DNA of 64,000 nucleotides from Capsicum annuum (Eukaryota > Streptophyta > Magnoliopsida > Solanales > Solanaceae). Both the position numbers and the translations under genes were made by a program. The notes under the pieces were generated by a model that worked only from the letters and a program-made list of their open reading frames with translations, did not search any database and was not told the origin of the DNA. The DNA lies in the NCBI RefSeq assembly GCF_002878395.1, contig NC_061115.1:152143549-152207548 (forward strand). The letters are read 5' to 3'. Positions 33,670 to 45,671 of the stretch are shown one piece after another; the first letter of the stretch is position 1, and each line of letters opens with the position of its first letter.

Positions 33670-36060
33670 TGTCATGCCTCAAATCCTATTGGGGCGGACT
33701 GGCACCCGTAACCGAGGAGGCTCGGGAGAACCAGCTCAAAACCTTATACTTCCCATGCATACCTCTATGATATAGGAGCTTAATAGAAATTAGAAACAAG
33801 TGAATCAATCATAATAGGAGTGGACCACACTTACTAGAACTTGTGACAACCTGTACATTGTATTTATTCAATTACTTTACCTTCGTTCTTATCATCTTTG
33901 TAATCATTACTGTACTGTACTGTGACCATGAGGCTGCCTCCAGTACATATCAACTGGGATCGACCCATGATAGGCTTATGCCCTTGGGATACTACCCATA
34001 AACACATAAATAGAGATCGACCCATGATAGGCTTATGCCCCTGGGATACCACTCGATAAGAGAGAACTTCCATCACTTAGTTCAATTAATCTTTGAGATT
34101 GTTATTTCGGTCACCACCGCATTTTTGATACTTTGAAACAATGATACATCAATAAGAGACATATAAATAGACCATCAATGCAATAACAATGAAGTAAGAA
34201 CTCATTGGCACATCAATGAAGTGTTTTAGAGTCATCAATGCCATAACAATGAAGTAGAAACTTATTGGTATATCAATGAAATGTTTTAGAGTCATTAATA
34301 GCACATGGATCTTGTTTGAGTAACCAGATACCTTCTGACATTCATTAGTTCAATAAACATGTAAGATTTGGAAAAAAAGTAAGTATTGGAATGTCTTGAC
34401 ATCTTGTAGGGTGGAAACAAGTTCATTGCTAACGTAGGACATCATACAAAACCATTATGGATCACATGTTATTGAATAACTTTGGAAGCTTTCTTAATAG
34501 AAAAATTGTTAACTTTCATGCCAAAGATATAGTATAGAGTATGATTTACATACCTGACTGTCAACCTTCAATACTAGTCCCAAATGGACTTCCCGTCTTT
34601 TCAGATTACTTATCTACAATGAACATATATAGCAATCTAGTATTAGCAATCAAACGTCACAATTCTTATACTCCAATTACATTCACATGCCATGCATATT
34701 CATACAACATCCTCCAATATCAAGTTTGGATTCATTTATCCTTCCAACCAATCCATTAAACCAAATTGAGCCATAGACATAAATAATCATCAATTCAATA
34801 TNNNNNNNNNNNNNNNNNNNNNNNNNNNNNNNNNNNNNNNNNNNNNNNNNNNNNNNNNNNNNNNNNNNNNNNNNNNNNNNNNNNNNNNNNNNNNNNNNNN
34901 NAATCCATTAAACCAAATTGAGCCATAGACATAAATAATCATCAATTCAATAGTATATCACCATATCCACCTTCCATAACTCAATTACCATATCCACCTT
35001 CCACAATTCAATACAACCAAACCATGAAAAATAGTCCATAACCCTATTTCCATCACCTTTCAATAACAACCAATACATATAATCCTCTATCACACATCTA
35101 CATATGGAAAAGAACAAAGGCAAACAATATTCATACCTTAGAATTCACCTCTTCATTATGCAATCCTATTTGCACAAATAATAGGTTTCGTTCGAAACGC
35201 TCAATATGACAAACGCAGTTATCAGATTACTTTAGAATTTTTACGGTTGAATCAAAAGTAATTTAAAGGTCAAATTTGGCTAGGGTTTGTTCTTCCTCAA
35301 TGATTGATGATGAAAATGAGTTTTTGAACTCATATACATGTATATATACACATATTTCCATCCATAATATAATAGGAAATGACCAAAATGCCTTAAAAAT
35401 TTAAATAATGTAAAATCTGCCCTTTGGTGGACTATTTTGATAAGCTAAAGTAGATCGACCATAACTCTTTACTTCGATATCGGATTTGGGTGAAATTGGT
35501 ATAGTTGGAAGGATAATTCAAAGGTATTTCATTTTATATAAAGTAGGCCACCCAGTTCGTCCTGTACAAGGAGTTATGGTCATTTGAAGTTGACCCTAAA
35601 AATCTATTTTGATAGGCTGAAGTAAAACGAGTATAACTCCTTACTCAAACGTTGGATTTGGATGAAACCAATTGCATTGGAAATAATAATCAAAGATATT
35701 TATTTTCATAGGTTTCAGGTCTCCCATTTCATTATATTAAGGGAGTTATGACCGTTTAAAGTTGAGCCAAAAATTCGGCTGGCCTCAGTAGTTTGTGTGC
35801 AGGAAATTTTCCTGCACATTTACTATTCCCAAATATCCCGGCCACCATTTTATAGTTTCGAATGTGCTCGATTATATCCGAAACCTATCCATTTTTGGAA
35901 ATCTTTATATTGTTGGAAAGCTTATTCAATACCTTTCGCATGAAACCATCGATGGGCAAATTTCGGTATGAATAAAATAAAAAAAATTAATTCCATATAA
36001 ATAAGACCAATACATGTACTTGAATACCCCCATACATGTACTTGAATAGGAGGTGTTACA
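33670..36060 (-). repeat. 3' LTR of the chromovirus (with internal deletion and assembly gap)
   Basis: Matches 41209-43952 but lacks 427 bp corresponding to 41312-41738, and contains 100 N at 34802-34901. It also has two rather than three copies of a 27-bp minisatellite near 34968. Confidence 0.9.
34802..34901. other. Assembly gap of 100 N, probably spurious
   Basis: The 51 bp before the gap (34750-34800) are repeated exactly right after it (34902-34952), starting aatccattaaaccaaattg. The other LTR of the same element has this sequence once (about 42790-42841). The two contig ends therefore overlap, and no sequence need be missing. Confidence 0.9.
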
Positions 36061-36188
36061 TCCTTACCCCCTTTAGGACATTCGTCCTCGAATGTTAGCA
36101 TAGTTATTCAATCGAAACAAGTTCAAGTCCATCATTAATATTTACATCATCACATAAATACTATGCATATATAAAAAAAACTTACTTG

Positions 36189-37710
36189 TTAATGTTCTAA
36201 CTCCATTTCTTGAACTTCCTCTTCATCTTTGAACAAATGAGGGTACTTAGATTTCATTGCTTCCTCAGCTTCCCATGTAATCTTTTCCCTTTGACGATTT
36301 CTCCAACGTACTTTCACAGATACTATCTCTTTATTTCTCATTTTCTTAACTTGGCAATCTAGAATAGAAATAGGCACTTTCTCATAGGTAAGATCTTCCG
36401 CAACTTGCACTTCCTCAGTAGAAGTGATATGTGATGGATCTCCAATGCACTTTCGAAGATTGACACATGAAATATCGAATGTACTGATGAGAGCTCTTGG
36501 GGTAGCTCTAATTCATATGCAACTTGTCCAAACCTTCGAGTGATCTTATACGAGCCTATATAACATGGACTCAACTTTCCTTTCTTGCCAAATCTCATTA
36601 CCCCTTTCATTGGTGATACCTTCAAAAATACCTAATCACCTATAGAAAACTCTAGCCCTCTCCTTCTACTATCCGCATATGACTTATGTCGACTTTGGGC
36701 TATTTTCAGTCGTTGCTGAATTACTTTAACCTTCTCTATGGCTTGATAAACAAGATCCGGTCCGAACAAAAGAGTTTCACCCACTTCAATCCATCCTATT
36801 GGTGATCTACACTTCCTTCCATATAAAGCTTCATATGGTGCCATTTTGACACTTGAATAATAGCTATTATTGTAGGCAAACTCAATAAGAGGTAAATGAT
36901 CATCCTAGTTGCCCTTAAAATCTATTACATAAGCTCGTAGCATATCTTCAAGTGTTTGGATGGTACATTCTGCTTATCCATCTGTTTGAGGGTGAAAATC
37001 TATACTCAACTTCACTTGTGTTCCCAAACACCTCTGAAAAGACTTCTAAAAGTTTGCGGTAAATTAGGTTCCCCGATCTGATATAATAGAAATTGGCACT
37101 CCATGTAATCGGACTATCTCTTTAATGTACAGCTTCGCATACTCTTCAACTGTGTAAGTGGTCCTAACTGGTAGGAAATATGCGGATTTGGTAAGCCTAT
37201 CAACAATCACCCATATAGAATCGAACTTTCGGGATGTACGAGGCAAACCAATAATGAAATCTATGTTGATCATGTCCCACTTTTAGCTTGGAAGATCAAT
37301 GCATTTCATATAACCTCCGGGTTTTTGGTGTTAACTTTTTGACAATTTAGACATTCAGCTACAAATTCTACAATGCTCTTCTTCATGTCATTCTACCAAT
37401 ACATATCTTTCAAATCTTGATACATTTTAGTTGATCCTGGATGAATGGAATACCTTGAACAATGTGACTCTGTCATAATCTTCTTTCTTAGCCCGTCTAC
37501 ATCCAGCACACATAATCGGTTTTGGCACTGAAGTACTCCTTCTCGCGTAAGCTCAAATGCCTTGATCGCACCACTCTGAATGTTCTCCTTAACCTGTAAT
37601 AAAATAGGATCTGCATATTGTTTCTCTTTCGCTTCATCTACTAATGAAGATTTCGCAGCATGATGTACGATAAGCTCTTTATCCGGAGTTTCAAGAAGGA
37701 GAACTCCCAA
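36189..37710 (-). pseudogene. Chromovirus integrase with chromodomain-like C-terminus, decayed
   Basis: Minus-strand frames in order: H2C2 zinc-binding region (37710-37393, HPGSTKMYQDLKDMYW); catalytic core start (37273-37064, INIDFIIGLPRTSRKFDSIW and IISDRGT, supplying the first two acidic residues); core end (36844-36632, APYEALYGRKCRSPIGW); GPY-like region (36625-36359, LSPCYIGSYKITRRFGQVAY); chromodomain-like end (36410-36189, VKVRWRNR and ITWEAEEAMKSKYPHLF). Stops fall between the frames. The enzyme would insert the cDNA, and chromodomains of this clade bind modified histones. The order confirms Ty3-gypsy. Confidence 0.9.
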
Positions 37711-37719
37711 ACTATCTAA

Positions 37720-39244
37720 CTAGTGAAGATCTTGAATCATCCCTTGCCTTTTTATAGGCACCATCATAGCCTTACGACTTAACGTATCAGCTACCACATT
37801 TGCTTTCTCTGGATGGTACAAGATATCAACATCATAGTCCTTTAATAGTTCAAGCCATCTTCGCTGCCTTAAATTTAGATCCTTCTGATTAAAAATATAT
37901 TGCAAGCTCTTATGGTCAGTATATATATCAACATGAACCCCATATAAGTAGTGGCGCCATATCTTTAAAGGAAAAATAACTGCTGCCAGCTCAAGATCGT
38001 GTGTAGGATAATTTTTCTCATATGGCCGCAATTGTCTAGAAGCATATGCTATTACCTTACCATGCTGCATCAATACATATCTTAAACCAATTCTGGAAGC
38101 ATCACAATACACTATATACCCTTCGGTGCCTTCTGGAAGTACCAACACGGGTGTAGAAATTAACTTGTTCATTAAATCTTGAAAACTCTTCTCACAGGCA
38201 TCATTCCATTGGAATTTGGATGCTTTATGGGTTAGCTTGGTCAAGGGTGCTAAAATGGAAGAAAAGCCTTCAAAAAACCTTCTATAATAACCGGCCAACC
38301 CGAGAAAACTACAAATCTCCATAGGCGTTGTGGGCGTTGGCCAGTTCTTCACAACTTCTATCTTTTGAGAATCAACCTTTATCCCTTCACTAGTACAATA
38401 TGACCCAAAATGACACCGACTTTAACCAAAATTCACATTTAGAGAACTTTGCATGAAGCTTACAATCACGAAGAGTCTGCAATGCCTGTCGTAAGTGATT
38501 GGCATGGTCCTTTTCTGATCTAGAATAAACTAGAATATCATCTATAAAAACTATCACAAATACATCCAGCAATGGCTTAAACACCCTATTCATCAAATCC
38601 ATAAAAGTTGTGGGTGCATTTATTAGCCCAAATGACATAACTAGAAACTCATAATGACCATACCATGTTCGAAAAGCTGTCTTGGGTATATCCTTCTCTT
38701 TGACCCTCACTTGGTGGTAACCTGACCTCAAATCAATCTTAGAAAAGCACTTGGCGCCCTGTAACTGATCAAATAAATCATCAATTCTTGGGAGAGGATA
38801 TTTATTCTTAATATTCACCTTATTCAATTATCGATAATCAATACACATCCTCAGCGAGCCATCCTTTTTGGGCACAAATAACACTGGTGCTCCCCAAGGG
38901 AACATACTAGGCCTTATGAATCCCTTCTCTAGCAAATCTTTCAATTGCTCTTTCAATTCTCATAATTCTACTGGGGCCATTCTATACGGAGGAATGGAGA
39001 TTGGTTGGGTGCCTGGTATTACATCAATACCAAACTCTACTTCTCGTTCAGGAGGCAAACCTAGAAGATCTTTAGGAAATACATCAGAAAATTCATTTAC
39101 CACCGGAACAGCGTGAAGAGTTGGTGGCTCCACTTTTGTATCCCTTACTCTAACTAAATGATATATGTATCCCTTGGAAATTATTCCTCTTGCCTTAAAA
39201 TAAGAAATAAATCTACCTCTTGGCGCACCAATTTCACCTTCCAT
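37720..39244 (-). pseudogene. Chromovirus reverse transcriptase and RNase H, decayed
   Basis: Frames 39244-38960, 38827-38390 and 38352-37720. RT features: [11 protein letters not shown] lead, [17 protein letters not shown] ([19 protein letters not shown]), [15 protein letters not shown], and the catalytic [10 protein letters not shown] box. RNase H features: [51 protein letters not shown] and the DTLSR end. Stops at about 38957 and 38830 and a break at ~38390 separate the frames. It would copy RNA into cDNA. Confidence 0.93.
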
Positions 39245-39645
39245 TCAAGGACTGATTCATTTGGAAAATGGAAATATACCTTTTTCATGCAACAATCAAT
39301 TATGGCATAACAAGACAACAACCAGTCCATACCTATTATAACATCAAAATCTACCATTTCTAACTCCACGAGATCAGCCATCGTATCATGACCACAAATA
39401 GTTACTATGCAGTTTTGGTAAACCCTTCTAGCTATAATAGATTCCCCAACCGGTGTGGACACTTCAAATGGCTTAACTAACAGTTCGGGTATTCTTTCAA
39501 ACTTTCCAGCAACCAATGGAGTAACATAAAATAATGTAGAATCGGGATCAATTAAGGCATATACATCGAATAAAAAGATAGACAACGTACCCGTAACCAC
39601 ATCTGGGGAAGTCTCTAAATTCTGTCGATCCACTAGAACATACAT
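39181..39645 (-). pseudogene. Chromovirus aspartic protease
   Basis: A 154-codon minus-strand frame. VVTGTLSIFLFDVYALIDPD is the usual start of the retropepsin region. The active site is altered: ALIDPDST in place of the usual D(S/P)G(A/S)(S/T), with Asp where Gly is expected. The later VDFDVIIGMDWLL is the conserved flap-distal motif. It overlaps the RT frame by one short out-of-frame stretch, so a frameshift lies near 39200. Confidence 0.88.
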
Positions 39646-39779
39646 ATGATTTTGAGCCCCGCTAGAACCGTGGCTCCTCTATCACCTCTAACATGACACA
39701 TTGGTTGTGCACCCCTTCCTGAATAAGGCATCGATGATGATGATGCAATAAATGACCCCGTAGGTCATGCCATACCCCC

Positions 39780-40991
39780 TATTCCCCTTCGTGGGCATTC
39801 TCTCATCATATGCCCCGATATACTGCACCAAAAGCAAACATTGGTCCCCAGCCGACATACACCCAAATGATACCTTCCATATTTATTTCTTGGCTTTCGA
39901 GGAGGTCTTTATTGGCTCATATTCCTTTGCCCTTGGTACCCCACTGTCCGCGAACTCTGACTCTCACTTCTGTGACCAAATTGATTTCCTCTGGACCCTT
40001 GGAACTGTGATGGGGAACTAGCTACAGAATAAGAAGATAATGGCCTAGGTGGTCTAGCAGAAAACTATGGTCTGAACCCTCCTTGGGATGCCATGAACTG
40101 CCCTGTAGATCTGGCCCTTTTGGAATATCTTTTTTCTAATTCCTGTGTTCTTCTCCTCTGCCTCTGATCTTCCATTTTTTGTGCAAAAGCTTGGATCCTC
40201 GCTATGTCCATATCTTTGTTCAAAGCGGCAATAGTATAATCTCTAACCAGATATGGATCAATCCTATCCAAATATTGATAAACTCTGTCATCCATAGTAG
40301 CTACAACATTAGGAGCATATCTCAACAAGGAATTAAATCAGAGACTGTACTCCTTCACGCTCATATTCCCCTGACGAAGATTTAAAAACTGATCTACACG
40401 GTCCTGACGAATCTCGAATGGAAGATAATGATCAAAAAATGCCTCTTTCAACTCTTTCCAAGTAGCTTGGGGTGCATCAATACCCCTAGATCATTTCCAA
40501 TCCTCGTACCAATATATAGCCTTCCCTTTGAATCTATACGCCGCTAACTCTACTGTCTCTCTACCCGTTACATGCATAACATCTAAGGCCCTTTGAATTT
40601 GATCAATAAAGTCCTGTGGGTCCTCGTTAAGATCTGATCCAGTAAAAGTGAGAGGATCCATCTTAAGAAAATCTTGTGTTCGAAGGCTAGCCGTCCTATC
40701 TGTATCACTAGGACCCGTGGTAGGAATGGATTGCCCTTGAGCTTTCCCAGCAACTATACGAGTCAAAAGTTACACTGCATTTCTAAGATCTTGATCAGTA
40801 GCATTAATAGGTGGCTCTGGGGATATAGTTTTCCTCCCCCTTATTTCTTCTGGAGTGGAAGAAGTTTCTGATGCATGACCAGCTGGAGCCTTACTTTGAT
40901 TAGCTGGTATAGTGGGTGACTTACTAGTCCCCTCTCCGGCAGGCACATCTACTTGTTTATCGGTATTCTTACTTCTGGTAACCGGCATCAT
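39780..40991 (-). pseudogene. Chromovirus gag, decayed
   Basis: Minus-strand frames 40991-40770, 40766-40491 and 40328-40065. The first is Pro/Ser-rich, starting MMPVTRSKNTDK. The second has the retrotransposon gag core (FLKMDPLTFTGSDLNEDPQD, AAYRFKGKAIYWYEDW). The third ends the core (MLRYAPNVVATMDDRVYQYL). A CCHC zinc knuckle (CFWCSISGHMMRECP) follows at about 39835-39790. Stops at 40768 and between frames inactivate it. Confidence 0.88.
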
Positions 40992-41208
40992 TACTATAAT
41001 AAGAGAAACAAATGAATTCAGTAGTCAACTATGACTTCATATACAATATAGGCTCTATCACACGTTCTAAGACATGAAGAAAAAGAAACAATTCCTAAAT
41101 GTCCATAGCCTCCTGTTAATATATGCGGTGCACGACACATCAATAAACAAGACTCTACGTAGACACGGCTTTGTAGACTCACTAGGACGAACTTCTCTGA
41201 TACACTAT

Positions 41209-43952
41209 TGTCACACCTCAAATTCTATTGGGGCAGACTGGCACCCATAACCGATGAGGTCGGGGAGAACCAGCTCATAACCTTATACTTCCCATGTATA
41301 CCTCTATGATAAACCAAAATTTGAACAGCATCATATCACATATAAAAGGAAATAATCACCTGTATAAGCTCGAGCACACATATATATGTATATACAATAC
41401 TTGGCCATTGGAGCCATCACGTCTATTAACAAAACACCACCTTGAATGTACATTAGGTCTACAAATCCTCTAGACAATACACAAGAGTTTAACTAAGGTC
41501 GAGATATACCCCGCCATATAACTAACTTTTATACAATACCAAAAGTGACTGGATATGACATGGAAAGCACAAAAGCAAATTGGAGCTCACCAAAAGCAGC
41601 TGGATATCCTGGCTCCTACTTGTGCGGTGTATGAGCTGAGGTACCTGTGCCTGTAGCATAAAATGTAGGTCCCCCGTAGGGGACGTCAGTACAAAATATG
41701 TACTGAGTATGTAAAGCTGTAGATAATCACATATGATATAGGAGCTCAATAGAAATCAGAAACAAGTGAATAAATCGTAATAGGAGTGGACCACACTTAC
41801 TAGAACTTGTGACAACCTATACATTGTATTTATTCAATCACTTTACCTTCGTTCTTATCATCTTTGTAATTATTACTGTACTGTACTGTGACCATTAGGC
41901 TGCCTCCAGTACATATCAACTGGGATCGACCCATGATAGGCTTATGCCCCTGGAATACTACCCATAAACACATAAATAGGGATCGACCCATGATAGGCTT
42001 ATGCCCCTGGGATACCACCCGATAGAGAGAACTTGCATCACTTAGTTCAATTAATCTTTGAGATTGTTATTTCGGTCGCCACCGCATTTTTGATACTTTG
42101 AAACATTGATACATCAATAAGAGACAAATAAATAGACCATCAATGCAATAACAATGAAGTAAGAACTCATTGGCACATCAATGAATTGTTTTGAAGTCAT
42201 CAATGCCATAACAATGAAGTAGGAACTTATTGGTATATCAATGAAACGTTTTGGAGTCATTAATAGCACATGGATCTTGTTTGAGTAACTGGATACCTTC
42301 TGACATTTATTAGTTCAATAAACATATAAGATTTGGAAAACAAGTAAGTATTGGAATGTCTTGACATCTTGTAGGGTGGAAACAAGTTCATTGCTAACGT
42401 AGGACATCATACAAAACCATTATGGATCGCATGTTATTGAATAACTTTGGAAACTTTCTTAATAGAACAATTGTTCACTTTCATGCCAAAGATATGGTAT
42501 AGAGTATGCTTTACATACCTGACTGTCAACCTTCAATACTAGTCCCAAATGGACTTCCCGTCTTTTCGGATTACTTATCTACAATGAACATATAAAGCAA
42601 TCTACTATTAGCAACCAAATGTCACAATTCAATTATTTAAATTCACCAAACTAGTGGTTAAGTAGTAAGCCTTAATTACACCATAAAGGGTGTCACTTTA
42701 ACCCTCTTATACTCCAATTACATTCACATGCCATGCATATTCATACAACATCCATCAATATCAAGTTTGGATTCATTTATCCTTCCAACCAATCCATTAA
42801 ACAAATTGAGCCATAGAAATAAATAATCATCAATTTAATAGTATATTACCATATCCACCTTCCATAACTCAATTACCATATCCACCTTCCATAACTCAAT
42901 TACCATATCCACCTTCCACAATTCAATACAACCAAACCATGCAAAATAGCGCATAACCCTATTTCCATCACCTTTCAATAACAACCAATACATATAATCC
43001 TCTATCACAGATATACATATGGAAAAGAACAAAGGCAAACAATATTCATTCCTTAGAATTCACCTCTTCATTATGCAATCCTGTTTGCACAAATAATAGG
43101 TGTCGTTCGAAGCTCTCAAGATGACAAACGCAGTTATCGGATTACTTTAGAATTTTTACGGTTGAATCAAAAGTAATTTAAAGGTCAAATTTGGCTAGGG
43201 TTTGTTCTTCTTCAATGATTGATGATTAAAATGAGTTTTTGAACTTATATACATGTATATATACACATATTCCCGTCCATAATATAATAGGAAATGACCA
43301 AAATGCCTTAAAAATTTAAATAATGTCAAATCTGTCCTTTGGTGGACTGTTTTGATAAGCCAAAGTAGATCAACCATAACTCTTTACTCTGATATCAGAT
43401 TTGGGTGAAATTGGTATCGTTGGAAGGATAATTCAAAGGGATTTCATTTCATATAAAGTAGGTCACCCAGTTCATCCGGTACAAGGAGTTATGGTCATTT
43501 GAAGTTGACTCTAAAAATCTATTTTGATAGGCTTAAGTAAAACGAATATAACTCCTTACTCAGACATTGGATTTGTATGAAACCAATTTAATTGGAAAAA
43601 AGACTCAAAGATCTTTCTTTTCATAGGTCGCAGGTCTCCCATTTCGTTATATTAAGGGAGTTATGATCGTTTGAATTTGACCTAAAAATTCGGCTGGCCT
43701 CAGTACTTTGTGTGCAGGAAATCTTCCTGCACATTTACTATTCCCAAATATCCCGGCCACCATTTTATAGTTTTGAACGTGCTCGATTATATCCAAAACC
43801 TATCCATTTTTGGAAATTTTTATATCGTTGGAAAGCTTATTTAATAACCTTCGCATGGAACCATTGACGGGCAAATTTCGGTATAAATAAAATAAAAAAA
43901 ATAATTCCATATAAATAAGACCAATACACGTACTTGAATATGGGATGTTACA
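41209..43952 (-). repeat. 5' LTR of the chromovirus (full-length copy)
   Basis: 2744 bp; on the minus strand begins tgtaacatcccatattcaag and ends gaggtgtgaca. It carries three 27-bp units containing accatatccaccttcca near 42848-42925 and two copies of gatcgacccatgataggctt (about 41925 and 41982). Confidence 0.92.
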
Positions 43953-43957
43953 CCTGA

Positions 43958-45671
43958 TGAGATACCAGTAGATTTTTGAAAGTTTTCTGGCGAGGCTGGT
44001 TTAAGGTGGTTGACTAGATTGTTTAACAAAATTTTCAAGACGGCAAAAATGCCCGTGTCTTGGAGATGGAGTACTATGATCCCTTTTTATAAGAACAAGG
44101 GTGACATTCAGAGTTGCAATAACTATAGGGGTATTAAGTTATTAAGTCACTCTATGAAGATTTGGGAGAGAGTGGTCGAGGTGAGGCTGAGACAAATAGT
44201 GTCTATTTCGAAGAACCAGTTTGGATTTATGCTTAGCCACTCGATGACGGAGGCAATTCACCTGGTACGGAGGTTGGTGGAACAGTATAGGGAAAGAAAG
44301 AAGGACCTACACATGGTGTTTATCGACTTGGAGAAGGCATACGACAAAGTCCCCAAGGAGGTGCTTTAGAGATACTTGGAGGTGAGTGGAGTCCCGGTGG
44401 TATATATCAAAGAAATTAAGGACATGTATGATGGAGCAAAACTCAGGTGAGGACGGCGGCAGGAGACTCAGACCATTTCACTGTCACGATAGGATTGCAT
44501 CAGGGATCTACTCTTACTCCCTTTTTATTTGCTTTGGTGATGGATGTGTTGACACGGCGTATTCAAGGAAAGGTGCCTTGGTGTATTCTTTTTGCAGATG
44601 ATGTAGTTTTGATTGATGAGATGCGGTGGGTGTGAATGATAAATTAGAGGTGTGGAGACAAACTCTTGAGTCTAAAGGGTTCAGGTTGAGTAGGAGCAAG
44701 ACAAAGTATTTAGAATGGAAGTTTAATGATGTGAGGCTGGAGAATGAGGTGGTAGTGAAGTTGGAATCATAGGTGGTATGTAAGAGGGATAGTTTCAAGT
44801 ATCTCGGGTCCGTGATTAAGGGTAACGGTGAGATTGAAGAGGATGTCTCGCACCATATTGGGGCGGGATAGATGAAGTGAAAGCTCGCTTCGGGGGTGTT
44901 GTGTGATAAGAAGGTGCCGCCAAGCTTAAAGGCAAATTCTACAGGGCGGCAGTCCATCCCACCATGTTTATGGAGTGGAGTGTTGGCCAGTTAAGAACTC
45001 CTATATTCAAAAAATGAGGGTAGCAAAAATGCGGATGTTGCGTTGGATGTGTGCGCTGACTAGGGGGGATAAAGTTCAGAATGAGACTATCAGGGAGAAG
45101 GTTGGTATGACTCCAGTGGAGAATAATATGCGGGAAGTCCAATTGAGATGGTTTGGACACGTGATGAGGAGGGGCATGGATGCCCCGGTTCATAGATGTG
45201 AGAGGCTAGCTTTAGATAGTTTTAAGTGGGGTAGGGGTAGGACAAAGAAGTACTGGGGAGAGGTGATTAGCTGGGACATGGAGCAGTTATAGCTTACTGA
45301 GGACATGGCCCTAGATAGGAAGATCTGAAGGACGCAAATTAGGGCTGAAGGCTAGGGTCAGTTTGGGCCGCTAGTGTAAGGAATTACTTGGTGGGGGTAT
45401 TATTCTTGTTATGATACCTTGTTTCATGCTTTATTACGAATCTGTTTACTTTTCTCTATTTTCTATTACTTGTAGGTGTCGTATTTATGTTATGCCATCT
45501 TGTTCCAAGCTTTACTATGTATTTGTATAGTATTTTGTGTCTCGAGCCGGGGGTCTATCAGAAACAGCCTTTCTACTTCTTTAGACGTAGAGGTATGGAC
45601 TGCGTACATCTTACCCTCCCCAGACCTCACTATGTAGGAATACACTGGGTTTATTGTTGTTGTTATTGCTG
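43958..45671 (+). pseudogene. RTE LINE ORF2, RT core and C-terminus, and 3' tail
   Basis: Frames 44010-44369, 44447-44635 and 44975-45292 give RTE RT motifs: [52 protein letters not shown] (first catalytic Asp), and FADDVVLID (catalytic pair). The C-terminal part has [20 protein letters not shown] and [11 protein letters not shown], typical of plant RTE. Several stops and frameshifts break it. The 3' UTR and GTT tail run from about 45300 to 45671. RT and endonuclease of such LINEs drive target-primed reverse transcription. Confidence 0.9.

Larger units (their letters stand above)
33670..43952 (-). mobile_element. Ty3-gypsy chromovirus, near full-length, minus orientation
   Basis: LTRs at 41209-43952 (5') and 33670-36060 (3') on the minus strand are TG...CA bounded. 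The exact target duplication is cctga (33665-33669 and 43953-43957). The polypurine tract is next to the 3' LTR (ctaaagggggtaagga, 36061-36076). PBS-like tatcagag lies at about 41196-41203. Gag, protease, RT, RNase H, integrase and a chromodomain-like C-terminus follow in Ty3-gypsy order. In-frame stops make it defective. LTR similarity is the highest of any pair here, so it is probably the youngest layer. Confidence 0.93.
33089..45671 (+). mobile_element. RTE-clade LINE, 5'-truncated, split by a chromovirus
   Basis: Parts are 33089-33669 and 43958-45671. A 20-bp target duplication with one mismatch (tcactatttatcatgtggga at 33069-33088, tcactatttatcatatggga at 45672-45691) flanks it. The left part carries the region before the RT core. 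The right part carries the RT core and the RTE C-terminal region. The 3' end has gccgggggtctatcag, ctccccagacctcac and a GTT-rich tail, as at 2957-3093. Confidence 0.9.

Noticed and set aside
44514..45193. Minus-strand frames of 147 and 84 codons
   Set aside because: They are antisense to the LINE RT coding sequence.
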